From: Ostrinia nubilalis
Taxonomy: Eukaryota; Arthropoda; Insecta; Lepidoptera; Crambidae
Reading direction: 5' to 3'
DNA: 64,000 bases
NCBI RefSeq assembly: GCF_963855985.1
Contig: NC_087093.1
Span: 3,665,501-3,729,500, forward strand
Below the pieces are notes generated by a model. The model was not told the origin of the DNA and searched no databases. It saw only the letters and a program-made list of their open reading frames with translations. Made by a program: the position numbers and the translations under genes. Below, in pieces: positions 9,872 to 21,053 of this stretch (the first letter of the stretch is position 1; every line of letters starts with the position of its first letter).

Positions 9872-10134
9872 AATACGTTAGCTGCGATCGGAGGATCGAA
9901 AAAAAACCGAATATACTTATAAAAGATTTAATTAGAAATTAGAAAATTACATGAAATACTTATAATTAAAACAAGATGAGACCTAATCGAAGTATGATTA
10001 TGGAATGATAAAATAATGAACTACAGTTTTTAGGAAAATGTCGATTGACGTCACTTTCACTAATTGCACTTCGGACCATTGCACTAATGTAGGGCAGCAA
10101 GTCAGCGATCTTCATACTGGGCGACAGCGTAATT
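9871..10134 (-). repeat. 5' LTR of errantivirus
   Basis: Identical to 2546-2809 in every base compared. It lies next to the primer-binding site, so it is the 5' LTR and should contain promoter and polyadenylation signals. Confidence 0.95.
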
Positions 10135-10138
10135 AATG
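10135..10138. repeat. Target site duplication AATG, right copy
   Basis: Matches 2542-2545 across the errantivirus. Confidence 0.85.
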
Positions 10139-10978
10139 TTTAAGGATATTTATTTATTTATTTCATTTTAAAGGAGTAAGAATGGATTTAAGTAGAAAAA
10201 ATATGTCATTTTCACTTCTTTTCAGTTATTTTACAACGTAAGAAAAACCAGATATTCTACAAAACGAATGTACATTTATTAGTCTAGGTCTTTTAGTTTC
10301 GACGTCATTGTTGAACAAGGATACCCCGTCCCAGTGGTTCCATAGCGCGGTTAACATGCGAAAATGCACTGATTCAAAGAATCCCTTAAAGTTTGATCAC
10401 TACATGCCCGACACACTGAAAGTTTTTAGTTTCAATTCGTTTTTATTTGACTGTACTTTTGAAAAGGTGCGAGTTGACGAACAAAATAATAGGTAAAATC
10501 GGAATTTCCCAACTCGCGCCTGCTAGCGAGTTTGACAGGTGCGAGATGACGAACAACCCTTTTTAAGTGCCAAAATATAGGTTAAAATTGAAAAAAATAA
10601 TTTTGATTTTTTGGTGAACTGCAACTTCTCTTATGAAATGCCAACAAACATTTTAAAAATCTTTTGATAACAAGAAAATAAACTGATTAAAATATCAAAA
10701 AATTTTTCATTAGATAGAATTCCATTAGCGTAAGAAAATTGACTTAAAATTGCTATTTTATAACTAACTTACGGCACTTAACCTTATTATAATAACACTT
10801 AGCCTTTAGTAATTAGCCAATAAATTATAACGAACAAGTAGGTACGTGCTAATAATATAATTAACAAGAAAATTGAGGAGAAAATAGTTTGATAGTTGTC
10901 GAGAAAAATGTCGCAAATAATTTTCCCTCTATATCAAAGTAAACACAGAAAAGGCAGTTAATATTTTTTATATCATTA
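10139..10978. other. Intergenic, no gene recognised
   Basis: AT-rich. A short direct repeat is visible: GGTGCGAGTTGACGAACAA (about 10465) and GGTGCGAGATGACGAACAA (about 10539). No coding frame resembles a known family. Confidence 0.45.
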
Positions 10979-11105
10979 CTAGCGGCCGCCCGCGACTTCG
11001 TACGCGGGCGCGGGGACGGCGTGCGAGGTTTTACCCCTTACTTAGTTCGTAAAATCTGTTGTTTGATATCATGTTGATATATGGTGTTTCACGGCTTCCT
11101 ATAGC
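10979..11105 (-). mobile_element. Helitron-like 3' end fragment
   Basis: The minus strand ends GGCGGCCGCTAGT at 10978-10990, the same end as the copy at 108-446, and both share a 'gtttcacggcttcc' stretch further in. The opposite (aatattataaatgcg) end was not found, so the copy looks truncated or decayed. Confidence 0.5.
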
Positions 11106-11861
11106 CTCTACTAAACATAGTTTTTCAGCAGGTACTGTTATTAACAACACTAGTAATCCCTAATATTAGAAAAATACATACGGGACCATTAGAAAAGCGA
11201 TTGACTTACCCTTCACCATATTTTTGGAGATCATCCAGTTCCGAATTTGACGGTCAATAATATATGAGTCGATTTAACGCCCAATGGCCATCACTGATTT
11301 ACGTTTTGTTGATTAATTTCGGGAACAAATCGCTTGTCGATTTATGTGAGCACTTTTGAAAGGAGAGGCATTACCGCTCTTTGTACTGATTTCTGATGCT
11401 TATACGATTGCTTTAATGGATTTTCCATACGGGAAATGTATTTGGGAGTGGGCTTGTAATAAAATATTTCGATTTAAATCTTTTTTTGGACTTTAAAAAT
11501 ACGTTTTTGAAATGGATTCACGCAGTACTTTTGTGTGGTTCCATTAGCCGGGCAAAGACTTCAGTTGGCACCATGCCACTTGTCAAAAAGACTTGACATT
11601 CTACATTAGTCAATCGTTCAGAGTTATCCTTCATTTATCAGTATTTCTGCTAACTTTCCACGAATTCATTATAGACAAATGGTTCCGATTTTCAGACCCA
11701 TTACGTTACTACCTCAAACTAAACAGAACTAGTAGACTAAATAATTGTGATAACACCAGCACACATTTAGCTTAATTGGGGGGGGTAGCGAGAACAACAG
11801 ATTTACTAGTAACCTTGAACCTTCCATGAAATCGGGCTGATGTTCGTCGTCGTTTTAGCCA
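11106..11861. other. Intergenic, no gene recognised
   Basis: About 750 bp with no feature identified apart from a G7 run near 11777. Confidence 0.45.
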
Positions 11862-12157
11862 AATGACGTCCACTGCTGGACAAAGGCCTCCCCTAAGGTT
11901 TTCCACAATGAACGGTCCTGCGCTGCCCGCATCCAGGCTCTTCCCGAGACCTTTACCAGATCGTCGGTCCACCTAGTAGGAGGCCTGCCCACGCTACGTC
12001 TTCCAGCCCGTGGTCGCCACTCGAGAACTTTCCTGCCCCAACGGCCATCGTCTCTACGAGCTATGTGCCCCGCCCACTGCCACAGAATTGCTGATGTTCG
12101 TATTCGAACGATTTCAAACTCGCAACCACAGTTGGATTTATACATATAAGTACGCAA
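11862..12157 (-). pseudogene. RTE-type non-LTR retrotransposon, 3' end of ORF (fragment)
   Basis: On the minus strand the frame reads WQWAGHIARRDDGRWGRKV, then VGRPPTRWTDDLVKV, and finishes near 11862 with QQWTSFG. These are C-terminal motifs that I associate with lepidopteran RTE elements. The same block occurs in five other fragments here. Only the last 90 or so codons remain, 5'-truncated, with a frame change near 11950. A dead copy. Confidence 0.8.
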
Positions 12158-12227
12158 CTAAAGGTTTAACTCTTAAAGCAGTCAGTGTCTGGGGTATGGG
12201 AGCGGTATGAGTAGTTTTTGAGACGTC

Positions 12228-12239
12228 AAACGTCAGCGA
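12228..12239. repeat. 12-bp target duplication, left copy
   Basis: AAACGTCAGCGA, repeated perfectly at 12439-12450 on the other side of the RTE fragment. Confidence 0.85.
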
Positions 12240-12438
12240 GCAAGGTTCTGGAATGGAGGCCGCGTACCAGAAAACGCAGCGTGGGACGTCCACCCGCAAG
12301 GTGGACCGACGACCTGATAAGGTTAGCAGGAAGGCGTTGGATGCAGGCCGCTACCAACCGTGCGATGTGTAAGTCATTGGGGGAGGCCTATGTTCAGCAG
12401 TGGACGTCCTGCGGCTGAAATGATGATGATGAATGATG
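12240..12438 (+). mobile_element. 5'-truncated RTE insertion with perfect target duplication
   Basis: 199 bp encoding only the last 59 codons of the RTE ORF (KVLEWRPRTRKRSVGRPPAR through QQWTSCG, stop at 12416-12418), then an (ATG)n-like tail. Flanked by a perfect 12-bp duplication (12228-12239, 12439-12450), so its full inserted length is known. Extreme 5' truncation is normal for target-primed reverse transcription. Confidence 0.85.
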
Positions 12439-12450
12439 AAACGTCAGCGA

Positions 12451-13183
12451 AACTTCAAATATGCTTCCGATTTATAAGGTCTGTTACATCATAATATGTC
12501 AGTGTCACCCCTCGTGTGCCGCTCCCATAGGTACCTGATTGAGATATGCATTATTAGACCTAATACATTCCAAGTATTTGTCAAAACTAAGTAAATTATA
12601 CTCCTGCAACATTAATTGGACTACTGTAATCAAAATTGCTTATTTGGGACTTCTTTGATAAGTCTTTGATAGAGACACCAATCAAATGAATTCCAAAAGT
12701 CATTGTCCAATTAATGCGAAATGGATGAAGTAAATCCACACAAATGTCTCAATTAATATGATAATAGACGTCTAAATAATTTACGGACTAGATCTTAGGT
12801 AGGCGAGATTAAGAATTTTAATCGCTGTTTAGTGGGAATAAATTGAAAGTTGCTCCGAGAAAATATCTTCTTGGAGTAATTTACCCGAGTTTTAGTATTC
12901 ATTACTGGATTTATTCGTCTTTCAGAACTTGTACAACAGTGGGAAGAATTTACTTTGAATTGCTGGAGAGTGTTGCTCGTTGAATATGTATGAGCTTGTA
13001 TATGCTTTCGGAAAGTAGGCTTACGTAATTTCGGTAATGTATTCCCTTGATTTTGGCAAAACAGTTCGTGATAACTTACTTTTATACGCGGTTAAGATGT
13101 TACAGCGTAGGGCAAAATCAGTTTAATTTACCAGAAAGTCTTCCGGTCCGTGGCCGCCACTCGAGAATGTAGTGTCTGTCCCC
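12451..13183. other. Intergenic, no gene recognised
   Basis: No frame or repeat end recognised. 'cgctcccata' near 12520 mirrors 'tatgggagcgg' near 12196, so the RTE at 12240 may sit inside an older inverted-repeat element. Confidence 0.4.
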
Positions 13184-13300
13184 ACTACGGGACTATTCCC
13201 ACCTTTCGTTTCCACCGCTGCAACTCCTGTGTTCTTCTACAGGATCTACACCTTGACCGCCAACAAAAACCCAAGCAGTGAGGGTCAAGTTTCTCCCGGG
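13184..13300 (+). repeat. Dispersed repeat, 'ccgctgcaactcctg' family
   Basis: Contains ACGGGACTATTCCCACC, CCACCGCTGCAACTCCTG and GGATCTACACCTTGACCGCC. Related blocks occur at 19080-19145 and 56508-56600. Its class is not clear to me. Confidence 0.55.
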
Positions 13301-13527
13301 AGAAAGTAAAATTGTCATTGGACCCGCAACGAAATTAATCAGAAGAACATAAGAGGAGTTCGAAGTTAAGGTTCGACAAGTGAGAAACAAAGGTTTAATA
13401 ACGTTTATAGAAAGTTATGCACCACGGACGGCAATAAATATCTATTAAGGGGATCTATATTATGAGCTATTAATTAGCTGCCTGCCTATAATATTTTTCA
13501 CAGAATCGCTTAAAAGCACGGAAATTT

Positions 13528-13672
13528 GGCCGGCCTGCCTCCACTAGGTGGACTGACGATCTGGTGAAGGTCGCGGAAGGCGCCTGGATGCGGGCGACGC
13601 AGGACCGGTCGTTGTGAAAATCCTTTAGCGAGGCCTTTATCCAGCATATGACGTCATTTGGCTGAAACGAAC
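13528..13672 (+). pseudogene. RTE 3' fragment
   Basis: Plus-strand remnant with the GGTGGACTGACGATCTGGT (RWTDDLV) block, a tryptophan-methionine (WMRA) segment and a decayed QQ/HMTSFG end at about 13663. Contains stops; a dead copy. Confidence 0.7.
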
Positions 13673-13818
13673 CAGAAAATCGTGCTATGCAGTTATCTGA
13701 CAAGTAATTAACATTTCAAGTTAATATTAACATAAGAGTTCAAAGGATGTCATTTGAGTTTTAACTCGAACTATTTCCAACAACTTATAAAATCTGTATT
13801 AGTTTTGTACCTTAATCC

Positions 13819-14025
13819 TAATAATATTATAAATGCGATAGTTTGTATGGATGTCTGGATGTCTGGATGTCAACATGTTTGTTACTCTTTCACACAAAAA
13901 CTATTGAACGGATTTTGATGAATTTTTTACAGTATTATTTTTTATAACCCAGAATAACATATAGGCTATAATTTATGACGATCTGTGACAAACTTCACGC
14001 GGGTTAAGCCGCGGGCAAAAGCTAG
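13819..14025 (+). mobile_element. Helitron-like short repeat
   Basis: Begins TAATATTATAAATGCGATAG and ends GGGCAAAAGCTAG|TT, the same ends as the copy at 108-446 but a different, shorter body of about 207 bp. Includes a tandem GGATGTCT repeat near 13851-13870. Confidence 0.6.
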
Positions 14026-14770
14026 TTAAACATAAATTTATTACACATCAATGTGTGGTGATGGTGATTCTTGGAACAGAATTCATCAACAAATACAACT
14101 TTAACAGAGTTAGGACTAAAATTCCACCTAAATTACCAAATAGCTTTTGACAGCAGTGTGGGGCACAAAAATACCTACCTTCTTCTGTGGTAGAACTTAA
14201 GTGCTTCCATGTAATATAGATTTTAAACTTAAGTAATGAATTCAGATTAATAATGTGATAACTAAGTTGAAAACCGGTCGATTCCTTAATCATACGGGTA
14301 CATTTATTACTGATTAAAAAAATATAACATTAAACAGTACTTTTGAAAAGTATTAAGCAGACAGGTTCACCTTTTTTCAGAAAAATATGTGTTCTAACTT
14401 TTAAGTCAAATAACTAATTGCTTTCTGCGCTGTTTTAGTTTTGTGTTGGTAAGTATATTTACTTAAATTAGTTTCATCCTATCGATTATTTCGAATATTC
14501 TATTGAAATAGAAACGATATTCGAAGAATTCCAGTTCCGAACCGTCTCTACCACCTTGTATAAGGTAAAATTTAATCAACCAGTAATCGAAAGTTCCCGA
14601 AATAATCCAGTCCGCGTGCCGTAGAGAACTAATTGGATCCTATCACCGACTTAGCCTGACTAAAGGGCGTAGCACATTTATCAACCCGGAAAGGGATCGT
14701 AAACGTATCAACTCGAGGCGGTCATTATTATTTGTATGACTCCATACTGCAACGCACACTTACCCGCACC
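14026..14770. other. Intergenic, no gene recognised
   Basis: No known frame or repeat end identified. Confidence 0.4.
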
Positions 14771-14905
14771 GTAAGGCCCAGAACAGACGGTGAAACGCAA
14801 CTGCAACGAAACAGCAACTTTCTGATGATTCTTATGAATGAAACTGAAACTGAAAGTTTCAAACTGGTCGCGTCATGTGTGGTCACCGTCTGTTCTGGGC
14901 CTTAC
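14771..14905. mobile_element. MITE with 23-bp TIRs
   Basis: 135 bp. The left end GTAAGGCCCAGAACAGACGG (14771-14790, continuing TGA) is matched by its exact complement ending at 14905 (CCGTCTGTTCTGGGCCTTAC). No clear target duplication beyond the palindromic TAA/TTA inside the ends. Confidence 0.8.
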
Positions 14906-15882
14906 TTAAACGATTCGCCTCGCGGTTGACAGCGCGCAAAAGGCGATACGGTGTTGATCCCTTTCCGAGTTGATAAGTCTGCTATGACCTTTATTTAGCA
15001 CCAGACGGTTGCAAATGACCGGTGTGAAAATATATCGCGAAGTTTAGCAAATGTTTTGCTTTAATCTCCAACACGTTTCAGCGATCGTAAATAACTAGTA
15101 TTTTCCTGCTTAGGGTTAGTTGGAGTTTTTATTATCTTTACATGAAAAGAAGGAATAAGCTTTTTAAAAGCGAAATAACAAGAATCTCACTGTCAAGGTT
15201 CCGTTGAAACTTACTTGAAACGCTTACCGCTAAGCGTATCGTCCACTCGAACAAATAAAAGATGGGTTGCTCAAAACATCTGTTGTGCAGATTTCAAAGA
15301 TTTGACAAACAAAAATTCAGAAATCACAATCCTCATGGTACTATCAAAATAAGGAGTTGTGTATACTTTTGCACTTTAACCCCTTATTACAAAAACTTTT
15401 ACTCTAGTTGAACTCTAGTTTAAATTGACATTTAGTACATACTTATGTAAATGTTATTTTAAATCGCTTCATCATATGTTTTAGTTATAACCCATCTATA
15501 ATAAATGTACTTTAGAGCAATAAATGGTAAAGTTCCTTGCCCTATTGCACTTTAAACTTCAGTTTTTCTCTACACTTCTCAAATAAACTAAAATCATCTG
15601 AAAACAGTTTCGTCCAACCCCACGCTAAACATCTGTGTGCATTTTTCACGTCATTCCACGAGACGGTCTGTAGACAGGTACAGTTGATAGCATATTAACG
15701 TAAACACAGTGGCAGTTTAACACTGCAGTACACGCGCCCCTTTTTACACGAATACACGCGCGGCCTACTCTGGTAAGCCAATTTAAAATCACTGTAAATC
15801 AGTTTATAAGCAATTTATTAATAGAATTACTATGTAAATGATGAAAGTGTTTATTATAGTTATTTTATAATCAAAGTTTCTT
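14906..15882. other. Intergenic, no gene recognised
   Basis: About 980 bp without a recognisable frame or terminal repeat. Confidence 0.4.
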
Positions 15883-17000
15883 TATACAGGGTGACTGGAA
15901 CTGAACCCGCCATAGCTAATACGCGTATAGAGGAGGTCATTTGCTAATTATTGAACCTTACTTTCTATGACTAAAGTTTCATAGTTTAGGAGATATGTCA
16001 ATTTTTATACTTTTTCCGAAATTTGACCTAAAAACTACTTATTTTTTTTTTCTCGCATGATTTTTACCACGTGCGATTTTTTTATTTGATACTAATATCG
16101 AATAAACCTTTAGTCAAATAAAATAAATTTCAGATCCAGATAATGATTCAATAACTAGTTACGAGCCGCCAAAGTTTAACAAAAGTACAAACCACGATAA
16201 AATATTCAAGTTCGAATTTGATTTAAAAAAAACTAATGGTGATAATGGATTGCCAATGATCTTAAAAATATCTTTACCTTCTCTTCTTTCCAATGATATA
16301 TCACACGTAGTAATTAGATATTGAAATTTATTAAAAATACAAAGTTTATGGAAGAAAATGGAGTAATAATACGAAAATTATCCATACAAAGCTTCTTCAA
16401 ACATCTCATATTTTCTGCTATACTCCTTTTCATAACTATTTTTGTGTGTTTTTTGATAAATGAATTTAAAATAATAATCACATTATGAAGAAAAGAGTTT
16501 TAAAAAATTCAAAATCAACTTTGTATGGATAATTTTTGTATTATTACTCCAGTTTCTTCCATAAACTTTGAATTTTTGACAAATTTCAATATCTAATTAC
16601 AACGTGTGATATATTATTGGAAAGAAAAGAAGCTTGAGATATTTTTAAGATTATTGGCAATCCATTATCACCATATTTTTTTTAAAATCGAATTCGAAGT
16701 AGAATTTTTGGCGGCTCGTAACTAGTTATTCAATCATTATCTGGATCAGAAATTTATTTTATTTGAATAAAGACATATTCGATATTAATATCTAATAAAA
16801 AAAAACTGTTGAAATCACATGAGAAAAAAAATTAAACAGTTTATCGTCAAATTTAGGAAAAATCTGAAAAAAGTATAAAAATTGAAATATCTCCTAAACT
16901 ATAAAACTTTAGTCATAGAAAGTAAGGTTCAATAATTAGCAAATGACCTCCTCTATACGCGTATTAGCTATGGCGGGTTCAGTTCCAGTCACCCTGTATA
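15883..17000. mobile_element. Foldback palindrome 1 (TACAGGGTGACTGG ends)
   Basis: About 1.1 kb that is one long imperfect palindrome. The left arm begins TATACAGGGTGACTGGAACT and the right arm ends with the complement, AGTTCCAGTCACCCTGTATA. Similarity continues inward (for example GAGGAGGTCATTTGCTAATT against AATTAGCAAATGACCTCCTC) almost to a centre near 16440. Ends of TACAGGG type next to TA suggest a Tc1/mariner-related foldback element. No coding frame. Confidence 0.9.
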
Positions 17001-17792
17001 AATAACTATTTGGGATCAAACATTATAAACAGGTTTAAAAGTTGTAAATTTTTTGGACCAAAATTGCACTCTGTGACCAATGTTAACAAAAAAAAATTTA
17101 CTGAAAAAATATGATTAGTTTTTTATCTGTCATAGTATTCATGACTTTCTACTGCCTGGTACACGGTGTAAATCCATTTGTTACAAGTCTTTCATAATTT
17201 TTTTGTCGAGTGATTTCGGGCTTTTGAGTAGACCCGCAGTTTTGACGGCCAATTTTAGAAAAGTGCGCAGGCTCTAGCGACCCAAGCTTTACTGGCTTAC
17301 TGACAAATTTAGTAAACGAGGCTTTTCTGGAATGCCAGCTCTCTGGCGCAAGTTTTCAAAAAGTTATAGCGTAAAATATTACCCTGGTCTACTATAGTAG
17401 TCCGCGCGTGTACTCTAGTGTTAAGCACTGGTAATAGGTGCGATTTTGCTACAAAAATATACAGTCTGATGTGCTGTTGACTGTACTTACACGCTTTAGC
17501 GAACCAGACGTACTGCAGCTGTAGCCTTAACAATAGTGGAAAATACTGGATTCGTGGAGCGGTGCATTATTTCAGGATGCTAAATACCCCTTGTCTGTCA
17601 GAGCAGTGAAGCGTGCGATACTATAAAAAAGTTTCAACCTTTGCACGCAGGTAAAAGCTAACCGTAATAAAATTATTTTTTTCTTAATTACCTAAATCCT
17701 TTTAGAATGATTTTTGAATGTGTCCCATTATCTGTGTGAAATCGGAAAATCAACATTAATGGTTGAGTCATTTAGACTTGAAAATATAACAA
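17001..17792. other. Intergenic, no gene recognised
   Basis: No known frame or repeat end identified. Confidence 0.4.
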
Positions 17793-18127
17793 CCGCCTCT
17801 GTGGTCTAGTGGTAAGACCACCTGCTTCAGACGCAGAGGTCCCGGGTTCGATTCCCAGTGGGGGCAGATTTTTCTGTTCGGTTTGGTTGGTGGTAGGGCT
17901 TGTTCTAAGTCCGCCTGGCTAGCTACCACCATCTTACCTAAGTCTGTCGCCATAACAACAATGTTAACAGCATTGTTGTGTTCCGGCAGTTAGAGGTAAG
18001 ATAGCCAGTTCCTCTGTGGTTGAGGATTCCGGGTGAAGTTCGCTTCCACCTTCGGCCTGATCGACATTTACCATCAGGTGAGATACAGGCCAAGCGCTTC
18101 CTCGTTGTGAATAATTAAAAAAAAGAT
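17793..18127 (+). mobile_element. tRNA-headed SINE, copy 1
   Basis: About 335 bp. The 5' head is tRNA-like with an A box TGGTCTAGTGG (17802-17812) and a perfect B box GGTTCGATTCC (17845-17855), the internal RNA polymerase III promoter. A body of about 240 bp follows, then an A-rich tail (18116-18125). Shares head and body with 24072-24403, and the head with 37968-38114 (minus). The clover-leaf is incomplete, so this is a SINE and not a working tRNA gene. No clear target duplication was found. Confidence 0.85.
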
Positions 18128-18517
18128 ACGAGTAGAGATAGTACAAGTCGAGTATGTTACGCAAATATTGTATTATAAGGGAGTTCCAACCTGGCAAATA
18201 ATAAAATTACGAGTATGTTGATGAAAATAGGGTTTTAAGAACCAACTTACTGCTTATGTAGGCTCTGAATAAGATTTCATGCGAGCCACTATTAATAAAT
18301 TCCCTTCTATTATAATATTTACATCCCTAAGATAAATCTAGCGTTGCTTCTCAATGCCTGCCTATCAAGGAAATATTAATATACTTACGAGACAGTATTC
18401 GCTCATGTAACAATGGAATTTGTAAGATTCAAGCAATCAAAGGTAAAAAGGTAGAACTAAGAGATGCCTGTAACCTATTTATAAGAACCTTTGTAACCTT
18501 TGTTCATACACAATAAA

Positions 18518-18560
18518 GACTTTATTACTTATTACTTACTTATTACTTACTTATTACTTA
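18518..18560. repeat. (TTACTTAT)n microsatellite
   Basis: Tandem TTACT/TTATTACT units follow 'cacaataaagactt', a polyadenylation-like AATAAA, so this may be the 3' tail of a LINE. Confidence 0.7.
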
Positions 18561-18824
18561 TCATGGTCCCAATGCTCCAGCTTTTGTGAGCGACTTATTA
18601 TGAAGAGAAAATCTTGTTGTAGTTACAAAGAAGACTTCGAAGTATATTACTTCACAACAAAGACTTAAGCCATCTGTAACTTTAAGTTTATTATGAAGCT
18701 AGTCGGCACCCGTGACATCGTTTTCGTTGAGTTCAAAACTTTTGTATCCCATTTTCAGCATCGTGTGCATTATTAATAGATTTTGTTTTTCATAATAATA
18801 TAATAAATAATAAATAAATGATAA

Positions 18825-18907
18825 AACGGTAACTATAACGATAACCGGCACTTTTTGACAGATTTTTGACGTTGGTCAAAGTTAAATTAAGATGGTGCAA
18901 CTCAGCC
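18825..18907. mobile_element. MITE fragment, 'ttgcaccatctt' family
   Basis: Right part of the family found complete at 34453-34570: AACTATAACGATAACCGG through GATGGTGCAACTCAGCC, followed by TTA. The left end is missing. Confidence 0.7.
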
Positions 18908-18948
18908 TTAATGTTACTACTTGTTATATCAACGTAATGTAACTCTTA

Positions 18949-19071
18949 TGGTGCGTCCACACTGGGCGAACGGGCTCGCGCGGCAAACTCGACATTCTGC
19001 TCACCCTGCTCTTGAGTGAGCAAGATGTCGAGTTTGCCGCGCGAGCCCGTTCGCCCAGTGTGGACGCACCA
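18949..19071. mobile_element. Palindromic MITE, TTA target duplication
   Basis: 123 bp made of two almost perfect arms of about 57 bp. Left begins TGGTGCGTCCACACTGGGCG; right ends CGCCCAGTGTGGACGCACCA. TTA flanks both sides (18946-18948, 19072-19074), a 3-bp duplication as in PIF/Harbinger elements. Confidence 0.88.
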
Positions 19072-19079
19072 TTAGAAGA

Positions 19080-19145
19080 ATGTAAGCCAGGATCTACAGC
19101 TCGACCGCCAATAAAACCCAACCAGTTAAGTTCAAATTTTTGACC
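19080..19145 (+). repeat. Dispersed repeat, 'ggatctacagc' family
   Basis: GCCAGGATCTACAGCTCGAC and CCAATAAAACCCAA match the family of 13184-13300. Confidence 0.5.
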
Positions 19146-19187
19146 CATAACCCATAACGTGTCATCGTATTTTAACCATATTTAAAA

Positions 19188-19372
19188 CTAGCTTTCAGAA
19201 AAACTTTATCGCGCGCGTCCCTGTTTCAAAAACCGGGATAAAAACTATCAATGTCCTTTCCCGGGACTCCAATTATCTCTATGCCAAATTTCATCAAAAT
19301 CGGTTCAGTGGTTTAGGCGTGAAAGCAAGACAGACAGACAGACAAAGTTACTTTCGCATTTATAATATTAGT
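19188..19372 (-). mobile_element. Helitron-like short repeat
   Basis: Minus-strand copy: starts near 19372 with ACTAATATTATAAATGCGAA and ends in CTAG (19191-19188). Its body (CAGACAGACAGA, TCGGTTCAGTGG, CCCGGGACTC, GCGCGCGTCCCTG) matches 58208-58478, so those two form a subfamily. Confidence 0.7.
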
Positions 19373-20836
19373 ATAGATATGTGTAAACGGAATCCTAGAA
19401 CAGAATAGAAGAGAACATCATTTGTTTTCCTACGCCAAGCGCGTCATAATACAGTTCATCCTTTGTCTGTCTTGAGATTATATTCAGAGAAGCAAGAGGC
19501 GTCGCTTAGGAGATTTTCTAAGAAATTTCCGCTTTGGTTCGCGGTTCCCCGTCGCTTTTTAGTGTGAATCTCTTTAAAGTCGTTAATGAACAAGCTTTGA
19601 GAAATATTTCACACCTAGAATTATAATGTCAGGAAGTCTGTACGACAAAGGAAAAAAGTATTGATAGTAATCCCATAATTATGCAACTGTTTATTACTTT
19701 TGTCACTGCATTATATAGCTCTCTGCATTATCTATAAGTCGTCAAAGAGTATTTTCGGCTTAGCGTTAACTTTCTGAATTCTAAGTAAGTACTTTGTATT
19801 AGGTAGGAACTTCTGAATAAAATATTATGCTTTAAATAGAAAAAAAAAACAATTAGATACGCATAAAAAACCCATAATTTTTGTCACTCTTCGATTCTGT
19901 AGTTCTCTAATTTAGTTAATTAATCAACCGATTTTACATATTTATGGGTTACAGTTCTGTATTACATACACGCTAATAAGATAAGGAAGTAGGCATTGAT
20001 ATTTATGTATGACATTTGCATTATATTTCTTTTGAACGCGATGGCTTAGTTGCGCGGAAAGATGTTTTTTCTTCAGAAATTTCCCGTTTTTCCTGAATTT
20101 TTTTCCAGAAAGTTCTCATTCCCGTTCCCGGTGCCCATTCACGGTACATCTCTTATCCAGTTGTGAGACGCTGCATGCGGTCGCGGTTGGCTTCGAAAGG
20201 CAAAATGCGCGTTGTACCTAGTTTCACACCTAGTTTTCGGCTCCGTAGCATGGTTAAAAATCTGTGATAAATTTGGGAAACGCTGCTTTATATAATTCAC
20301 TTCAACTCTACATAATGTTCATTTTATATCCTTCCTTGTAGTTTTATTTTTAAAAAGTCATAAATAACTTGAAAAGGTGTCGCTATAAGTTAAGATTTAG
20401 CGCTGAAAAAGGATGACTACAAAACAATCAAATCCGAAATACCGCTTCACAATGCCTACAATTCTGTTCAAGCTTCTATAAAATCCTCGTCTTTCTCATA
20501 ACAATAAATTACAGTACACGAGAATATCCCTAAAGAATTTAAATAAGGAGATATTAAAAGATCTCTCTGTCGATGCTAGTGATATATTTTGTTTAGTCGT
20601 AACAGCTGGCAAGCGGGCCCTTCCATGCGCTCCATAATTTATGCATCCCCGTTCTCGACGTCGTATTTCTATTTTTTTTTTTAAAACGATGAGAATAATA
20701 GTCTCTTCTTATGATTTTTAATGCTTTAATGTATCGTGAATACTTATTTATTATGTTAATGTTTTATTGCAAGGTTTTATGTTGGAAATTAAATCTTAGC
20801 AGGACATTTTTTTTTTATTTAACTGCGCTATCGTAA
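19373..20836. other. Intergenic, no gene recognised
   Basis: About 1.46 kb with A/T homopolymers and no recognisable frame or repeat ends. Confidence 0.4.
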
Positions 20837-21012
20837 AGGTGAGTTTAGACTAGAGCATTTACTTGTAACAGAACAACGAGCCGCTCTATAATATGTTCTA
20901 GTGTTCACCCTTCCACGAATCAAACGTGGTACATTTACCTGTATTATACCATTCGTAAGAACTTTACATTACATAGAAATGCTCGAGAAAATGCTCTAGG
21001 CTATACTCACCT
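20837..21012. mobile_element. MITE with TAA target duplication
   Basis: 176 bp. The left end AGGTGAGTTTAGACTAGAGC and right end GCTCTAGGCTATACTCACCT are imperfect inverted repeats; TAA lies at 20834-20836 and 21013-21015. PIF/Harbinger-type non-autonomous element by duplication size. Confidence 0.8.
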
Positions 21013-21053
21013 TAAAACTTTTTTGCTTTGCTTAAATGTTAGGTAGGTACCTT

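Larger units (their letters stand above)
2546..10134 (-). mobile_element. Errantivirus (Ty3/gypsy LTR retrotransposon with env), full length, minus strand
   Basis: A 7,589-bp element bounded by two 264-bp LTRs (2546-2809 and 9871-10134) that read identical base for base. Both sides carry AATG (2542-2545 and 10135-10138), a 4-bp target duplication as expected for errantiviruses. In element orientation the order is 5' LTR, primer-binding site, gag, protease, RT, RNase H, integrase, env, polypurine tract, 3' LTR. Identical LTRs mean recent insertion. Yet gag has a frame change near 8620-8650, the protease-RT junction carries a 129-bp insertion (7799-7927) with another frame change nearby, and only RT-integrase and env are long open frames. 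An insect endogenous retrovirus; this copy looks unable to make an intact Gag-Pol. Confidence 0.95.

Noticed and set aside
17793..17866. Possible functional tRNA gene (also at 24072 and 38114 minus)
   Set aside because: Good A and B boxes, but the sequence is repeated with a common non-tRNA body and the clover-leaf is incomplete; a SINE head explains it.
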